Below the pieces are notes generated by a model that did no database searches, was not told where the DNA came from, and saw only the letters and a program-made list of their open reading frames with translations. A DNA stretch of 36,522 bases from Bacteroidaceae bacterium (lineage in GTDB: Bacteria > Bacteroidota > Bacteroidia > Bacteroidales > Bacteroidaceae): assembly GCA_017469525.1 (NCBI GenBank), contig JAFUGG010000073.1, forward strand, positions 1-36,522, given 5' to 3'. Within the stretch, counting starts at the first letter, position 1; each line of letters begins with the position of its first letter. A program made the position numbers and the translations under genes. This document shows positions 22,714 through 31,372 of this stretch, one piece after another.

Positions 22714-24852
22714 CTACCAGATGTCTTCCGGAGTGTTAGGATTGTCGTAAACCTCCTTCGGACAATACTCGATGAAGTCCATGTAGAATTCCTTGCGGTC
22801 GGAGTCGAGAACGGACTTCAGCCTGATGTAGTATGTCTCGTTGGGGTCGAGGGTCTGACGCACAAAGATGTGACGTATGTTCTCTCGGTCGTTCTTGCCG
22901 CGTTCCGTGCCATCGTTTGAGTTGATGGACTGCGGGCCCTTCATGTAGCCGTTGTTGCGCATGCGCTTGTCAATCTCGGCACTGACGTCATCATCATTGG
23001 GGTCATCGTCTTCCCAACCTACCTTCAAAGCGTCCAGGGCGTTTCTGCAATCCATTGTCAAGTCGATAGGAATGCCGGCCACGGGCAGTCTCTCCGGGTC
23101 GGAGCCGAAATAGATCTGCGCCACGCCACGGTTGCTATTGGCGAGCACCTTGTAGCGCACCTCATACGTTCCGCGACGCGGAACGGGAGGAAGGGTGAAC
23201 ATGACATCGAACCTGCCCACAGCCTTCATTTCGTCGCGGTGAAGGTTGCACCAGTCGTCGTTCCATGCGTTGTAATAGACGAAGTTCATGTCCTCGTTCT
23301 GCTGCATGTTCTCGAAGTAGTTGTAGGCACTGACCGTATTGGGGATATACACATGTTTGTATTTCTCCTCGCTGGCCTTCTTGAGTCGTATGTCGTTGTT
23401 CATGGCCTCGGGGAACAGGCTCATGCCGTCGAAGCGGATGCGTTCCTTGTGAAGGTTGTCGCGTGTCTGGTCGTTGTAGGAGATTGGTGCGCTGATGGGA
23501 TAGATGTTGCAATTGGCCATGTCGTTGAGAATGGCCATGTCCGATTCCGTGTCTATACGGCTGCCCTCCTTGTCTGCTTCGCAACCTATCTCCTCGCCCG
23601 TACCATGACGATCGTTGTCTGTAATGGGGAAGCGGTTAATCCACACACCATTGCTGGCTCCGCTTTCTATGAGCTTGAAGAGGCGACGCTTGCCCATCGT
23701 CGTGTAGTACTCATAGACAGGAATGGTGTAGAAGTTGGGCCTGCTCAGGTTGTAGCCATACTCGTTGATGTGGAACACCAGTTTGCCTTTCGGGATGCGC
23801 ATGGGCAGGATGTGGTAGGTAATCCACTGGTAGAGCAGATTGTCTTCGCTATCGTACTTGTCATCGGTGGTAAAGATGTCGTCTTCGCTATACTGCTTGT
23901 TGTCGAGAATCCATTGCATGAGTTTCGGTAGTAGGTCGGGGTCTTGCGGGTCGATGCCTTCGCTGCGCCAGAAGTCGTCCGTCTCGGCAAAGATGGTGAA
24001 GCCGTAGAGACGATGCTTGGGAGCAGAGGCGACATCGCCTTCGGCAAAGCCGTAGCTTGTCATGCCCACCAAGTCTTTTATCTGACCGGTCTGGTAGAGC
24101 GTCTCGTACACCTCATCACGCACCTGGCGCAAGTCGTCGAGCAGACCACATGCCTGAATGACGCGGAAGCAGGTGAGATAGCCGTCCTTCTGCTCGTCGA
24201 GACATTCCTGGATGTAGTCGGCAGCAGTGATGTCCTTAGGAGCAATGACCTTCTCCATCTGATGGATGATGCCGTTGATGGTCAGGATGTCTCGTTGGTC
24301 TACGCTGACGGGACAGTCGTCGTTGATGTAGATGCTGTCCGGCTGGCTTTGAGGTCTCCTCACGGACAATTTCTTGTCGTTGAGCGTGCCAAGGACGAAC
24401 TCATCCTTGTCGTTGGGGAAGTCAGAGGAGTAGTAGAAGGCGTTTGTCTCGTCTCCGCCGTTGATGATGCTGTTGAAGACGATGACCTTGCGGATGGAGT
24501 CTGCCTTATGCTCGCTGGGGAAAGCATCCCACGACGGCTCCGTAATGAGCCCTTCCTCCACGAGACTTTCCAGATATTTCTGGATGGCATCGTTGGTGGG
24601 GGCGAAGACGGTATAGACGCCTCGGGCACTTAGCAGCTGGCTCACCTTCGAGTCGCTGATGATGCTGATGTTCACCTTCTGCAGTATGTCAACGTAGCTG
24701 CTGTAGGCCGGGTGTTTCTCCAAATAGCTCAGAATGGTGTCCTCCTTGAAAACATAGCGTGCTGAAGTATCGACGCTCTCCGTACAGTTCCACAGAACCC
24801 CGATGCACATAATGGCAAGGGAATGTTTGATTAAATTCGAGACTCGTATCAT
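22714..24852 (-). CDS. FAS1 (fasciclin) domain lipoprotein, second paralogue
   Basis: 712 residues. The signal peptide ends in a lipobox-like GVLWNC followed by TESVDTSARYVF. The FAS1 domain (about residues 35-235) shows the classical H1 box YTVFAPTNDAIQKYL and an H2-type box INGIIHQMEKVIAP. The C-terminal part again ends in YIEYCPKE-like sequence (FIEYCPKEVYDNPNTPEDIW). It is collinear with the lipoprotein at 1872-4022 over its whole length. It is probably anchored at the outer membrane with an adhesion or glycan-handling role. It is divergent from the epimerase gene with facing promoters between, so the two may be co-regulated. Confidence 0.85.
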   Translation of the reverse strand: MIRVSNLIKHSLAIMCIGVLWNCTESVDTSARYVFKEDTILSYLEKHPAYSSYVDILQKVNISIISDSKVSQLLSARGVYTVFAPTNDAIQKYLESLVEEGLITEPSWDAFPSEHKADSIRKVIVFNSIINGGDETNAFYYSSDFPNDKDEFVLGTLNDKKLSVRRPQSQPDSIYINDDCPVSVDQRDILTINGIIHQMEKVIAPKDITAADYIQECLDEQKDGYLTCFRVIQACGLLDDLRQVRDEVYETLYQTGQIKDLVGMTSYGFAEGDVASAPKHRLYGFTIFAETDDFWRSEGIDPQDPDLLPKLMQWILDNKQYSEDDIFTTDDKYDSEDNLLYQWITYHILPMRIPKGKLVFHINEYGYNLSRPNFYTIPVYEYYTTMGKRRLFKLIESGASNGVWINRFPITDNDRHGTGEEIGCEADKEGSRIDTESDMAILNDMANCNIYPISAPISYNDQTRDNLHKERIRFDGMSLFPEAMNNDIRLKKASEEKYKHVYIPNTVSAYNYFENMQQNEDMNFVYYNAWNDDWCNLHRDEMKAVGRFDVMFTLPPVPRRGTYEVRYKVLANSNRGVAQIYFGSDPERLPVAGIPIDLTMDCRNALDALKVGWEDDDPNDDDVSAEIDKRMRNNGYMKGPQSINSNDGTERGKNDRENIRHIFVRQTLDPNETYYIRLKSVLDSDRKEFYMDFIEYCPKEVYDNPNTPEDIW

Positions 24853-24878
24853 ATCTGTTTATATTGCATATTTGCCTA

Positions 24879-24886
24879 CAAAGATA
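24879..24886 (-). promoter_or_regulatory. -7 box of FAS1 paralogue promoter
   Basis: CAAAGATA on the plus strand reads TATCTTTG on the minus strand, 26 bases before the start at 24852; CAA at 24907-24909 could be the matching -33 box at 20 bases. Confidence 0.5.
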
Positions 24887-24925
24887 GCGGAAAATACAAT
24901 ACAAAGCAACATTTTGTGACATTTC

Positions 24926-24957
24926 TTTTGCTTTTTAATAGTATTCTCGTATCTTTG
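24926..24957 (+). promoter_or_regulatory. promoter of the aldose epimerase gene
   Basis: TTTTG (24926-24930), 19 bases, TATCTTTG (24950-24957): a textbook Bacteroidetes promoter 43 bases before the ATG at 25001. Confidence 0.65.
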
Positions 24958-25000
24958 TGGCAAAAAGGACACAATAACATAATACTAATCTGTAAAAAAG

Positions 25001-26161
25001 ATGAAAAAGAATCTCTTTCTTGGTCTTGCTGCAATCGTAGCAGGACTGTGTCTGACTGCTTGCGAAGGCAAGACGGCAGACAGTCAGGAGAGTGCAGACA
25101 GCCTCACACTCTCAGGTCTTAACCCCGCCAACTTCCAGAGCGACTCGACGGCTCTCTATGTCCTCAGCAATGAGGCAGGCATGGAAGTGTGCTTCACCAA
25201 CTTCGGCGGTCGCATCGTCAGCATCATGGTGCCCGACAAAGATGGCAACATGACGGACGTCTGCCTTGGCCACGACAACATTGCCGACTATGAGAAGTAC
25301 GGAGCAGAGGGCTGCAACTTCGGTGCCCTCATCGGTCGCTACGGCAACCGCATTGCCAAAGGCCAGTTCTCGCTTGACGGCGAGAGCTATCAGCTTCCTA
25401 TCAACAACGGTCCCAACAGCTTGCACGGCGGCGGCCCCGTTGCCTTCCACAACCGCATCTGGACAGCCAATCAGCTGGACGGACAGAACATCGAGTTCAC
25501 TACCTTCAGTGCTGACGGCGAGGACGGTTATCCTGGCAACCTCAACGTGAAGGTGACGTACACCGTGACTGATGACAACGCCCTGAAGATCACTTATCAG
25601 GCTACGACAGACAAGGCAACTGTCCTGAACCTGACCAACCACTGCTACTTCAACCTCAGTGGTGACGGCTCGAAGGATTGCCTCGACGAAGTGCTCTGGC
25701 TCGATGCCGACAAGTTCACCGCTGTTGATGCTGACGTGGCCGTAACGGGCGAAGTGCTCGACGTTGAAGGCACTCCCTTTGACTTCCGTACAGCAACTGC
25801 CATCGGCGAGCGCATCGACGACGAGAGCAACCAGCAGATCGTCAACGGCCACGGCTATGACCATAACTGGATTCTCAACGCCAGCGACATCAACAAGGCC
25901 TTTGGCTGTCTCTACGACCCCAACACGGGCATCCAGATGGAGATGTTCACCGACCAGCCCGGCGTACAGTTCTATGCAGGCAACTTCCTCGACGGCAGCT
26001 TCGTAGGCAAGAAGGGCGTCCTTTATCCCCGCCGCAGTGCCTTCTGCTTCGAGACACAGCACTATCCCGACAGCCCCAACCATCCCGAATGGCCCAGCAC
26101 AACCCTCCGCCCCGGCGAAGAGTACAACACCACAACCATCTATAAGTTCAGCACAAAGTAA
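25001..26161 (+). CDS. galM: aldose 1-epimerase (mutarotase) lipoprotein
   Basis: 386 residues. The signal peptide ends in the lipobox LTAC, so it is an envelope-anchored galactose mutarotase, unlike the cytoplasmic GalM of enterobacteria. Family landmarks are the FGGRIVSIMVPD start, GRYGNRIAKG, TNHCYFNLSGDG with a catalytic-type His, GYDHNWIL, and the FETQHYPDSPNHPEWPST block carrying the catalytic Glu. It interconverts alpha and beta anomers of hexoses released by surface glycosidases. The gene is monocistronic by appearance, with a strong promoter upstream and a long hairpin right after the stop. Confidence 0.94.
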   Translation: MKKNLFLGLAAIVAGLCLTACEGKTADSQESADSLTLSGLNPANFQSDSTALYVLSNEAGMEVCFTNFGGRIVSIMVPDKDGNMTDVCLGHDNIADYEKYGAEGCNFGALIGRYGNRIAKGQFSLDGESYQLPINNGPNSLHGGGPVAFHNRIWTANQLDGQNIEFTTFSADGEDGYPGNLNVKVTYTVTDDNALKITYQATTDKATVLNLTNHCYFNLSGDGSKDCLDEVLWLDADKFTAVDADVAVTGEVLDVEGTPFDFRTATAIGERIDDESNQQIVNGHGYDHNWILNASDINKAFGCLYDPNTGIQMEMFTDQPGVQFYAGNFLDGSFVGKKGVLYPRRSAFCFETQHYPDSPNHPEWPSTTLRPGEEYNTTTIYKFSTK

Positions 26162-26180
26162 AAGATTTACATTATTTATA

Positions 26181-26236
26181 TTAACGTGAGTTCGATGAAA
26201 TTAATTGTCAAATGCTAATTCGTCGAACTCACGTTA
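26181..26236 (+). terminator. long hairpin after galM; also the left end of a repeat-bounded block
   Basis: TTAACGTGAGTTCGATGAAA (26181-26200) pairs with the sequence ending at 26236 (TTCGTCGAACTCACGTTAA) around a short loop, a stem of about 20 bp with few mismatches. It can terminate galM. Confidence 0.6.
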
Positions 26237-26574
26237 ATGTGTGAAAATCGCTTTTATTTCTGACGTTTGCAATTTGAAGTGCCATTCTGGTACTTTGACA
26301 AAATGAAAGCATTTCGGCAGTTTTGCTTACAGTCGAATTTTTCCTGAACGCGTCAGAATCGCTTCTTTTGCTTTCGACCTTGTTTTTCGACCCCCGAGCA
26401 AAAACATGGCCTTAAATCGAAGACGATTTCTCAACTGACTTTGCCTCAGTACGTTAGAAGAACCTCCACACGACAGCCATTTTATTCCGACTTGTCACTT
26501 TGCTATCTGTGGATGGCAAAATAGGCCGTTTTGACCCGAAATTGCACACTTTTCGACGTAGAGCTTCCACCAAA

Positions 26575-26652
26575 TTCACACGAGAAGTTTTCGAACGCGA
26601 CACGTGAACTTTTCAAACTTCACACGTGAACTTTTGAAAGGCCTCACGTCGA
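26575..26652. repeat. array 3: four units at exact 22-bp spacing
   Basis: Twelve-base units start at 26575 (TTCACACGAGAA), 26597 (GCGACACGTGAA), 26619 (TTCACACGTGAA) and 26641 (GCCTCACGTCGA), with linkers GTTTTCGAAC, CTTTTCAAAC and CTTTTGAAAG. The third is a perfect dyad. Arms resemble arrays 2 and 4, while GCGACACG and CACGTCGA echo array 1. It lies in the gene-free stretch 26162-26955, which otherwise holds only the hairpins and repeats listed. Confidence 0.85.
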
Positions 26653-26846
26653 TTCAGCAAAAGCGACGTAAAAAGTGCCCTTTTTTGACACTTTTCTGAG
26701 TGTGCAATTTCTGACACTTTGACAGCATTTCATGTATTTTGCTTACATTATATCAAACGAGGTAGCATCTGTCGCTTGGCATCACCGAATACTCTATAAC
26801 GAATTGCGCATTAATATTATTTTCGTCGAACTGACGTTAAATTAAA

Positions 26847-26886
26847 AGAGCAGGGGGTATCACAGATTCGTGATGCCCCCTGCTCT
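26847..26886. terminator. terminator for the small gene at 26956
   Basis: AGAGCAGGGGG (26847-26857) pairs with CCCCCTGCTCT (26876-26886); an inner ATCAC/GTGAT pairing extends the stem. It lies about 70 bases past the stop of the minus-strand gene. Confidence 0.65.
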
Positions 26887-26955
26887 TCTGCAAATGACTG
26901 TAGTCTGCTGCAGTCATTTCATTTGGCAGTCTGCTTTTGATAAGACTTCTTCAGC

Positions 26956-27228
26956 TTATTTTTTGAAGAAGATGTTGGATGTTATCAAATTGCCGAAATC
27001 GTCATAAGTGAGCAGAGTATAGGCAATGTGATGATCTTCGGGGTAGTATACGGCACTTGTCTTATCCCCCTTAGGCCCTATTAAAGTAATGTTGTTGCCC
27101 TGAATAGTGTAGACGTAATTCTCTTCTTCTCCCCAGTACATGGATTTACCATCGTCACTCGTTTTCCATCCCTTTATGATGGCTGTACCATTGGTTTGTG
27201 CGTTATGAATGATGGGCAAACTACTCAT
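26956..27228 (-). CDS. small hypothetical protein, possibly a remnant
   Basis: 90 residues. It starts MSSLPIIHNAQTNG with no signal peptide, and an in-frame stop lies eight codons upstream. The sequence GKSMYWGEEENYVYTIQGNN and ITLIGPKGDKTSAVYYPE reads like beta strands of a larger lipocalin- or lipoprotein-like domain. Codon use and GC are lower than in neighbours. A terminator follows it. It may be a genuine small gene or the tail of a decayed one; I do not recognise a family. Confidence 0.4.
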   Translation of the reverse strand: MSSLPIIHNAQTNGTAIIKGWKTSDDGKSMYWGEEENYVYTIQGNNITLIGPKGDKTSAVYYPEDHHIAYTLLTYDDFGNLITSNIFFKK

Positions 27229-27371
27229 TAGTAAACGGCCAATTACACGTTAGTAGTTTGGGGACGAGGCGTGTGTGGGTGATTTGAAGTTACAAGTGAA
27301 ATGCCGATGGGCAGGCGCATCATGACTTCAGCTGATGTTTACCCCGAGACATCAAAATAAATGTGGATTTC

Positions 27372-27402
27372 TTGCAGGTTCGGAAATTTCTTTCTAATTT
27401 TG
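27372..27402 (+). promoter_or_regulatory. promoter of the secreted propeller-like gene
   Basis: TTG (27372-27374), 20 bases, TAATTTTG (27395-27402), 72 bases before the ATG at 27475. Confidence 0.5.
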
Positions 27403-27474
27403 CCTGTCTTCGACGAATAAAAACGTCGTGAATACGATTCGCCGGGGCACATGAAACCTTAAATATCTCACTAC

Positions 27475-29229
27475 ATGAAAAGTATCTCTCTGACAACTAT
27501 TGTTATGTGTTTCAGCATGGTATGCCTTTCCGCCCATGGGCAGAAGGACAAGAGTATGCTTGATTTTAGCGAAAACTACGACTGGACAAGCTGGGGAAAC
27601 AACCGTCTGCCGAAGGAATGTCGTCTGCCTCTTTCGAAGGACTTCGGCGGCATTTCGTTCACGGGACGCTATGCTTCCTACACAAAAGCCGACACTTGGT
27701 ACATCACTCTCGCCACCGACGGCACCATGTATAGCTGCTATACCGACGGGTCGGTCAATGGCGAAGGTGCTTTCTCGCCCAAGCCTCGCAGCGCACGCAT
27801 CGTCGGGACCGACCCGCTCGACCTGCAGGTGAGCGCCGTCGGTAAGCTGATAGACCACAATGGCAATGACAAGATAGCGGGCAGGTTCGGTCGCTATCCG
27901 TGCGCTCAACTGATGTATAACGACATATGGTACTATGGAACTTATCTGCTCGAGCAGAACGACCGATCGGTGTATGTGCCTAACTTCGACTGGCCCATAC
28001 TGCAACCGTTCGTTGGTTTCCGCGTGTCCGACGACTTCGGCGAAAGTTGGTGCGACCACACGACGCCTGAGGATCCGCTGCTCGAGAACTTCCACGACAA
28101 GTGGATTGACGCTCACGGCGTGGATTTCAACCCTTATGAAGTGATGATAGGGGCTCCGCATTTTGTGGACTTCGGCCAGAACCTAAGACATGCACCTGTG
28201 GATGAGGCGACTGGACGCAAGTGGGCCTACATGGTGGCACACGGGGCAGACGCCCAGTGCGAACTGGCACACAACAGCTGGGTGTCGGGCGACAACATCT
28301 ACCTGCTGCGCATCCTCATGCCCGAAGGAAGGGACAAAGAGGAGAACTTCCGCTACATGAACAATCCGGCCAACTGGCAGTATCTGTCGCAGGACGGGTC
28401 GTATCGTCCATGGAACCGCGACAATCTTCGTGAAGTGTATTCCAACATCCGCCCCATCGTCAGTGCCAAAGGCTTCATGGGCAACGTCGGACTGACATAC
28501 GACGCACCGCTGGGACGGTTCATAATGACTTTGAGCCGAGTCTCCGATGACGACCACAACCGCTTCAATACACTGATTCTGGAGTCGGACGCCATCGACG
28601 GCAAGTATCGCGTGGTGCAGTATCTGAAAGGCTTCGCCACTCAGTCGTACTTCATGAACATCCCGTCGTCGTTCATCTCTGGCGACGGACGCACCATGTG
28701 GCTCTGTTACTCTTCGAACTACGGCTACAAGAGCAGTCCCCTTCCCACCATCGGAGGTTCAAGATACGCCATGTGTCTCAGGGAGATAACGCTCGACCGA
28801 AAGGGCGAGGCGAAGGCACACAAGTATGAAGCTGAAGGGATGGAACTGACGGGACATGCAGCGTTGAAGGTCGATTCCCTTCTGTCGAACGGCGCAGGCG
28901 TAGCAGAGATAGCAAGACTGGGCGATGGTGTGGAGTTCTATTCGAAGAGCAACGGCAGCACGCTCACCGTGGCAACATTAGCTGGCACGACAGACACGAA
29001 GAGCATGTCGATATACATCAACGACCGCCTTGCCGGGAATCTAATCCTCAAGCCTTCGGCAGGCGAGAGCGGACCAGCACTCCATCGGGCCGACGTAAAA
29101 ATAAAACGTGGCGACAAGGTGTCGCTTCGTATCGAAGCAGCCGACATCTCCGTCAATCGGCTCGCCAAGGAGCTGCCAGGCAACGAGCATCATTTCATCG
29201 GCTGCATCGACTACGTCCTGATGGAGTGA
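27475..29229 (+). CDS. secreted protein, probable beta-propeller glycosidase-like
   Basis: 584 residues with a signal peptide (MKSISLTTIVMCFSMVCLSAHGQ). Repeated blocks of Asp, Trp, Tyr and Gly (DTWYITLATDGTMYSCYTDGS, DIWYYGTYLLEQN, RVSDDFGESW, RTMWLCYSSNYG) suggest a five-bladed propeller like those of DUF4185 or GH43/GH117-like proteins, over about residues 30-430. The C-terminal ~130 residues look like a beta-sandwich. I cannot assign catalytic residues, so the activity is open. It is convergent with the secreted ADP-ribosylglycohydrolase-fold gene at 29547, and glycan handling is the likely shared theme. Confidence 0.75.
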   Translation: MKSISLTTIVMCFSMVCLSAHGQKDKSMLDFSENYDWTSWGNNRLPKECRLPLSKDFGGISFTGRYASYTKADTWYITLATDGTMYSCYTDGSVNGEGAFSPKPRSARIVGTDPLDLQVSAVGKLIDHNGNDKIAGRFGRYPCAQLMYNDIWYYGTYLLEQNDRSVYVPNFDWPILQPFVGFRVSDDFGESWCDHTTPEDPLLENFHDKWIDAHGVDFNPYEVMIGAPHFVDFGQNLRHAPVDEATGRKWAYMVAHGADAQCELAHNSWVSGDNIYLLRILMPEGRDKEENFRYMNNPANWQYLSQDGSYRPWNRDNLREVYSNIRPIVSAKGFMGNVGLTYDAPLGRFIMTLSRVSDDDHNRFNTLILESDAIDGKYRVVQYLKGFATQSYFMNIPSSFISGDGRTMWLCYSSNYGYKSSPLPTIGGSRYAMCLREITLDRKGEAKAHKYEAEGMELTGHAALKVDSLLSNGAGVAEIARLGDGVEFYSKSNGSTLTVATLAGTTDTKSMSIYINDRLAGNLILKPSAGESGPALHRADVKIKRGDKVSLRIEAADISVNRLAKELPGNEHHFIGCIDYVLME

Positions 29230-29281
29230 ACAGCATCTCCTCTAATGTTGTCCGCTTGTCTTTCCTTCTTAATAAAAAAGA

Positions 29282-29314
29282 AAATCCCCGCAGGCTGATG
29301 CTTGCGGGGATTTC
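29282..29314. terminator. bidirectional terminator between propeller gene and tRNA-His
   Basis: AAATCCCCGCA and TGCGGGGATTT form an 11-bp stem with A- and T-runs on either side, usable by the plus-strand gene and the minus-strand tRNA. Confidence 0.8.
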
Positions 29315-29319
29315 TGTGG

Positions 29320-29394
29320 GTGCCTAGTCGGACTCGAACCGACGACATTCAGAACCACAATCTGACGCTCTAACCAACTGAACTATAGGCACCG
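29320..29394 (-). tRNA. tRNA-His (GTG)
   Basis: On the minus strand a full cloverleaf is seen: acceptor GTGCCTA with TAGGCAC, D-arm AGTTCAGTTGGTTAGAGC, anticodon loop TTGTGGT (anticodon GTG) in a TCAGA/TCTGA stem, and T-arm GTCGGTTCGAGTCCGAC. The extra 5' G at 29394 opposite C73 at 29320 is the histidine identity element. CCA is not encoded. Confidence 0.95.
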
Positions 29395-29433
29395 TGTTGG
29401 CTATGCAAAGGAGGGTTCTCCTCAATTGCGGTG

Positions 29434-29441
29434 CAAAGGTA
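29434..29441 (-). promoter_or_regulatory. -7 box of tRNA-His promoter
   Basis: CAAAGGTA on the plus strand reads TACCTTTG on the minus strand, 40 bases before the tRNA 5' end. Confidence 0.5.
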
Positions 29442-29546
29442 CAACAAAAAAATGAAGAATGAGGAATGAAGGATGAAGAATTTTAGCTTGATGCCTGTAT
29501 TTTAACATTTCTTTACAGTGCGAAACCTTTTCACCTCCTCAACATT

Positions 29547-31067
29547 TTACCTTTTCACCTTTTCGTACCCGATGATGCGCCATGCTTTGATGTTGACGTC
29601 GTAGCGTGGGTTGAGGAGTCGGAATGCGATGCGATGGGAGCCGTCCTTAAGGTTGTAGCGCCAGTAGAGGCAGTCGGCTGTGCGGTTATGGAAGTCGGAG
29701 GTGAGCTTCATCACCTTGTCCAGTTTGCCGTCGATGCTGACCTCGAGCTGTGCTTCGTAAGTTTTGTCGGGGCATTCGATGTTGCCATAGACGGTGATAC
29801 CTGTGCCCTGGAAGTTGAAGATGCTTTCTGCGGAGTTGGGGCCTCCGAAGTGCTCGATGCCTTCCTTCAGCAGCTTCGGGGTCATGCCCACAAAGCCTTG
29901 TTCCAGACGGACTGCCTTTGGCTGCTGCACCTTGATGATGACTTTGTCGTCGAAGACCTTGCCGCCGTTCCTTTCGATGTTCTTCAGGGCGAGGTCGAGG
30001 CTTTGCTGATAGACGTCGAGGAGCGACATGGTGGTGTAGGAGAAGTTGCGTCCTTCCACTTCTCGAAGGTTGGGCATCCACTTCTCGGGAATGCCTTTGT
30101 AGCCCAGCATGGTGGCAATGATGCCTGCTGCCGTTGAGGGGTTGCAGTCGGAGTCCTGTCCGCATCGGGTGGAGATCTCCATTGTTTGGCCGAAGTCGCC
30201 GTGTCCGTAGAGCAGACCGATGACGACGTAGGCCGAGTTCATCGTGGCGTCGATGTTGCCGGGAGCAAGGATGAGTTCGGGACAGCCGATGTCTTCGCTG
30301 AAACGTTCATTGTAGAGTGTCCAGGCGCGCTTCCAGTCGTTGGGTTCTTCCCTGTACCATTGTATGACTTGTGCTATGCGTTGGTGGAACTTGCTCTTGG
30401 CGGGAATGGTCTGAAGAGCCTGTTCCACGATGGTGGGGATGTCGTTCTCGATGAATGCCAGGGTGTACATGGCGCCGACAAAGACACCGCCGTACCAGCC
30501 GTCGCCGTAGTTCATGAGATGTCCCACTCTGTCGGATATCTTCGAAGCAGTATTGGGCATTCCGGGCGACATCAAGCCAGCGAAGTCGCTTTCTATCTGG
30601 TAGTCAATGCAATCAGCATGGGGGTTGTTCTTCCAATGGCCTGACTGAGGAGGCATGATGCCCTGCAGGATGTTGTAGCGTGCCTGCTGGTTGGCGTGCC
30701 AGAGGGGGTAGGGGGCGTAGGCAAAGGCCTTTGCCATCGACGATGCAGGCGCGTCGAGTCCTTCCTCGCTGAACACCTTGACGAAGGTCAAGTCCATATA
30801 GACGTCGTCGAAGAGGCCGGGTGAGTGGTCGTAGAACCATTGCAGGTGATGCTCGGGATAAGCAATCTCGACGTCGTCGGGAATGGTGACGCCTCGGTAG
30901 CAGAACTCCGTGGGGCCGCCGTAGGCACAGCCGATGGTCTGTCCTGCCCAGCCGCCTTTAATCTTGTCGAGCAGTACGTCGCGGCTCAGCTCCTTTGTGG
31001 AGTGAGCTAAGAGGTGCATGGAACAACTGACCAACAGTAAGAAGAGATACGCTGGCAATGCTTTCAT
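29547..31067 (-). CDS. secreted ADP-ribosylglycohydrolase-fold protein
   Basis: 506 residues with a signal peptide (MKALPAYLFLLLVSCSMHLLA). The core (about 30-370) has the ADP-ribosylglycohydrolase layout: LLDKIKGGWAGQTIGCAYGG, an Asp pair in FDDVYMDLTF, and the closing metal site GQDSDCNPSTAAGI. About residues 400-506 form an added beta-sandwich, CBM-like domain. In this family intracellular members remove ADP-ribose from proteins, but exported Bacteroidetes members probably act on another N- or O-glycoside; that is inference. It is convergent with the propeller-like gene across tRNA-His, and upstream of it is the nagB/glsB pair. Confidence 0.85.
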   Translation of the reverse strand: MKALPAYLFLLLVSCSMHLLAHSTKELSRDVLLDKIKGGWAGQTIGCAYGGPTEFCYRGVTIPDDVEIAYPEHHLQWFYDHSPGLFDDVYMDLTFVKVFSEEGLDAPASSMAKAFAYAPYPLWHANQQARYNILQGIMPPQSGHWKNNPHADCIDYQIESDFAGLMSPGMPNTASKISDRVGHLMNYGDGWYGGVFVGAMYTLAFIENDIPTIVEQALQTIPAKSKFHQRIAQVIQWYREEPNDWKRAWTLYNERFSEDIGCPELILAPGNIDATMNSAYVVIGLLYGHGDFGQTMEISTRCGQDSDCNPSTAAGIIATMLGYKGIPEKWMPNLREVEGRNFSYTTMSLLDVYQQSLDLALKNIERNGGKVFDDKVIIKVQQPKAVRLEQGFVGMTPKLLKEGIEHFGGPNSAESIFNFQGTGITVYGNIECPDKTYEAQLEVSIDGKLDKVMKLTSDFHNRTADCLYWRYNLKDGSHRIAFRLLNPRYDVNIKAWRIIGYEKVKR

Positions 31068-31084
31068 GGTGACAAAAAGTCTGC

Positions 31085-31112
31085 TCTCACCTCCTGCCTG
31101 GGCAGGGGGTGA
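31085..31112 (-). terminator. terminator after the nagB-glsB pair
   Basis: CTCACCTCCTGCC and GGCAGGGGGTGAG form a strong near-perfect stem just past the stop of the GlsB-like gene. Confidence 0.6.
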
Positions 31113-31121
31113 GAGGCGATG

Positions 31122-31361
31122 CTACTTCAGTTTCGAAACGACCCAGAGGATGATGATAGCACCTACGACTGCGCAGATGAGCTGACCAATCCATCCGTTT
31201 GCCTGGATGCCAAGCAGCGAGAAGAGCCAGCTGCCGAAGAGGCTGCCGACGATACCCAGGAAGAGATCGAGGAGCAGACCTTTTCCGTTGCCGCTCTGAA
31301 GCTTGCTTGCGATGAAGCCGGCCAGTATGCCGGTGATGATGCCGATGATGGTTGTTTGCAT
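31122..31361 (-). CDS. GlsB/YeaQ/YmgE family small membrane protein
   Basis: 79 residues, start chosen at 31361 (MQTTIIGIITGILAGFIASK), because the longer open frame only reads antisense-like Arg/His-rich sequence through the nagB tail. Three hydrophobic segments with Gly motifs (GIITGILAGFIA, LFLGIVGSLFGSWLF, LICAVVGAIIILWVV) match the stress-associated GlsB/YeaQ family. Function in the family is poorly known. It lies 11 bases after nagB, so the two are probably one operon. Confidence 0.88.
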   Translation of the reverse strand: MQTTIIGIITGILAGFIASKLQSGNGKGLLLDLFLGIVGSLFGSWLFSLLGIQANGWIGQLICAVVGAIIILWVVSKLK

Positions 31362-31372
31362 AGTTGTTGTGT

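Larger units (their letters stand above)
26181..26840. mobile_element. candidate MITE-like element of ~660 bp with 20-bp inverted ends
   Basis: The left end TTAACGTGAGTTCGATGAAA (26181-26200) and the reverse complement of the right end (26821-26840, TTAACGTCAGTTCGACGAAA) agree at 18 of 20 positions by eye. A third copy of the end lies inside at 26217-26236. No gene is seen between. The interior has an imperfect direct repeat (about 26268-26332 and 26703-26748, both ending TTTTGCTTACA/ATTTTGCTTACA) and array 3. No clear target-site duplication was found, so insertion is not proven. Confidence 0.4.
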
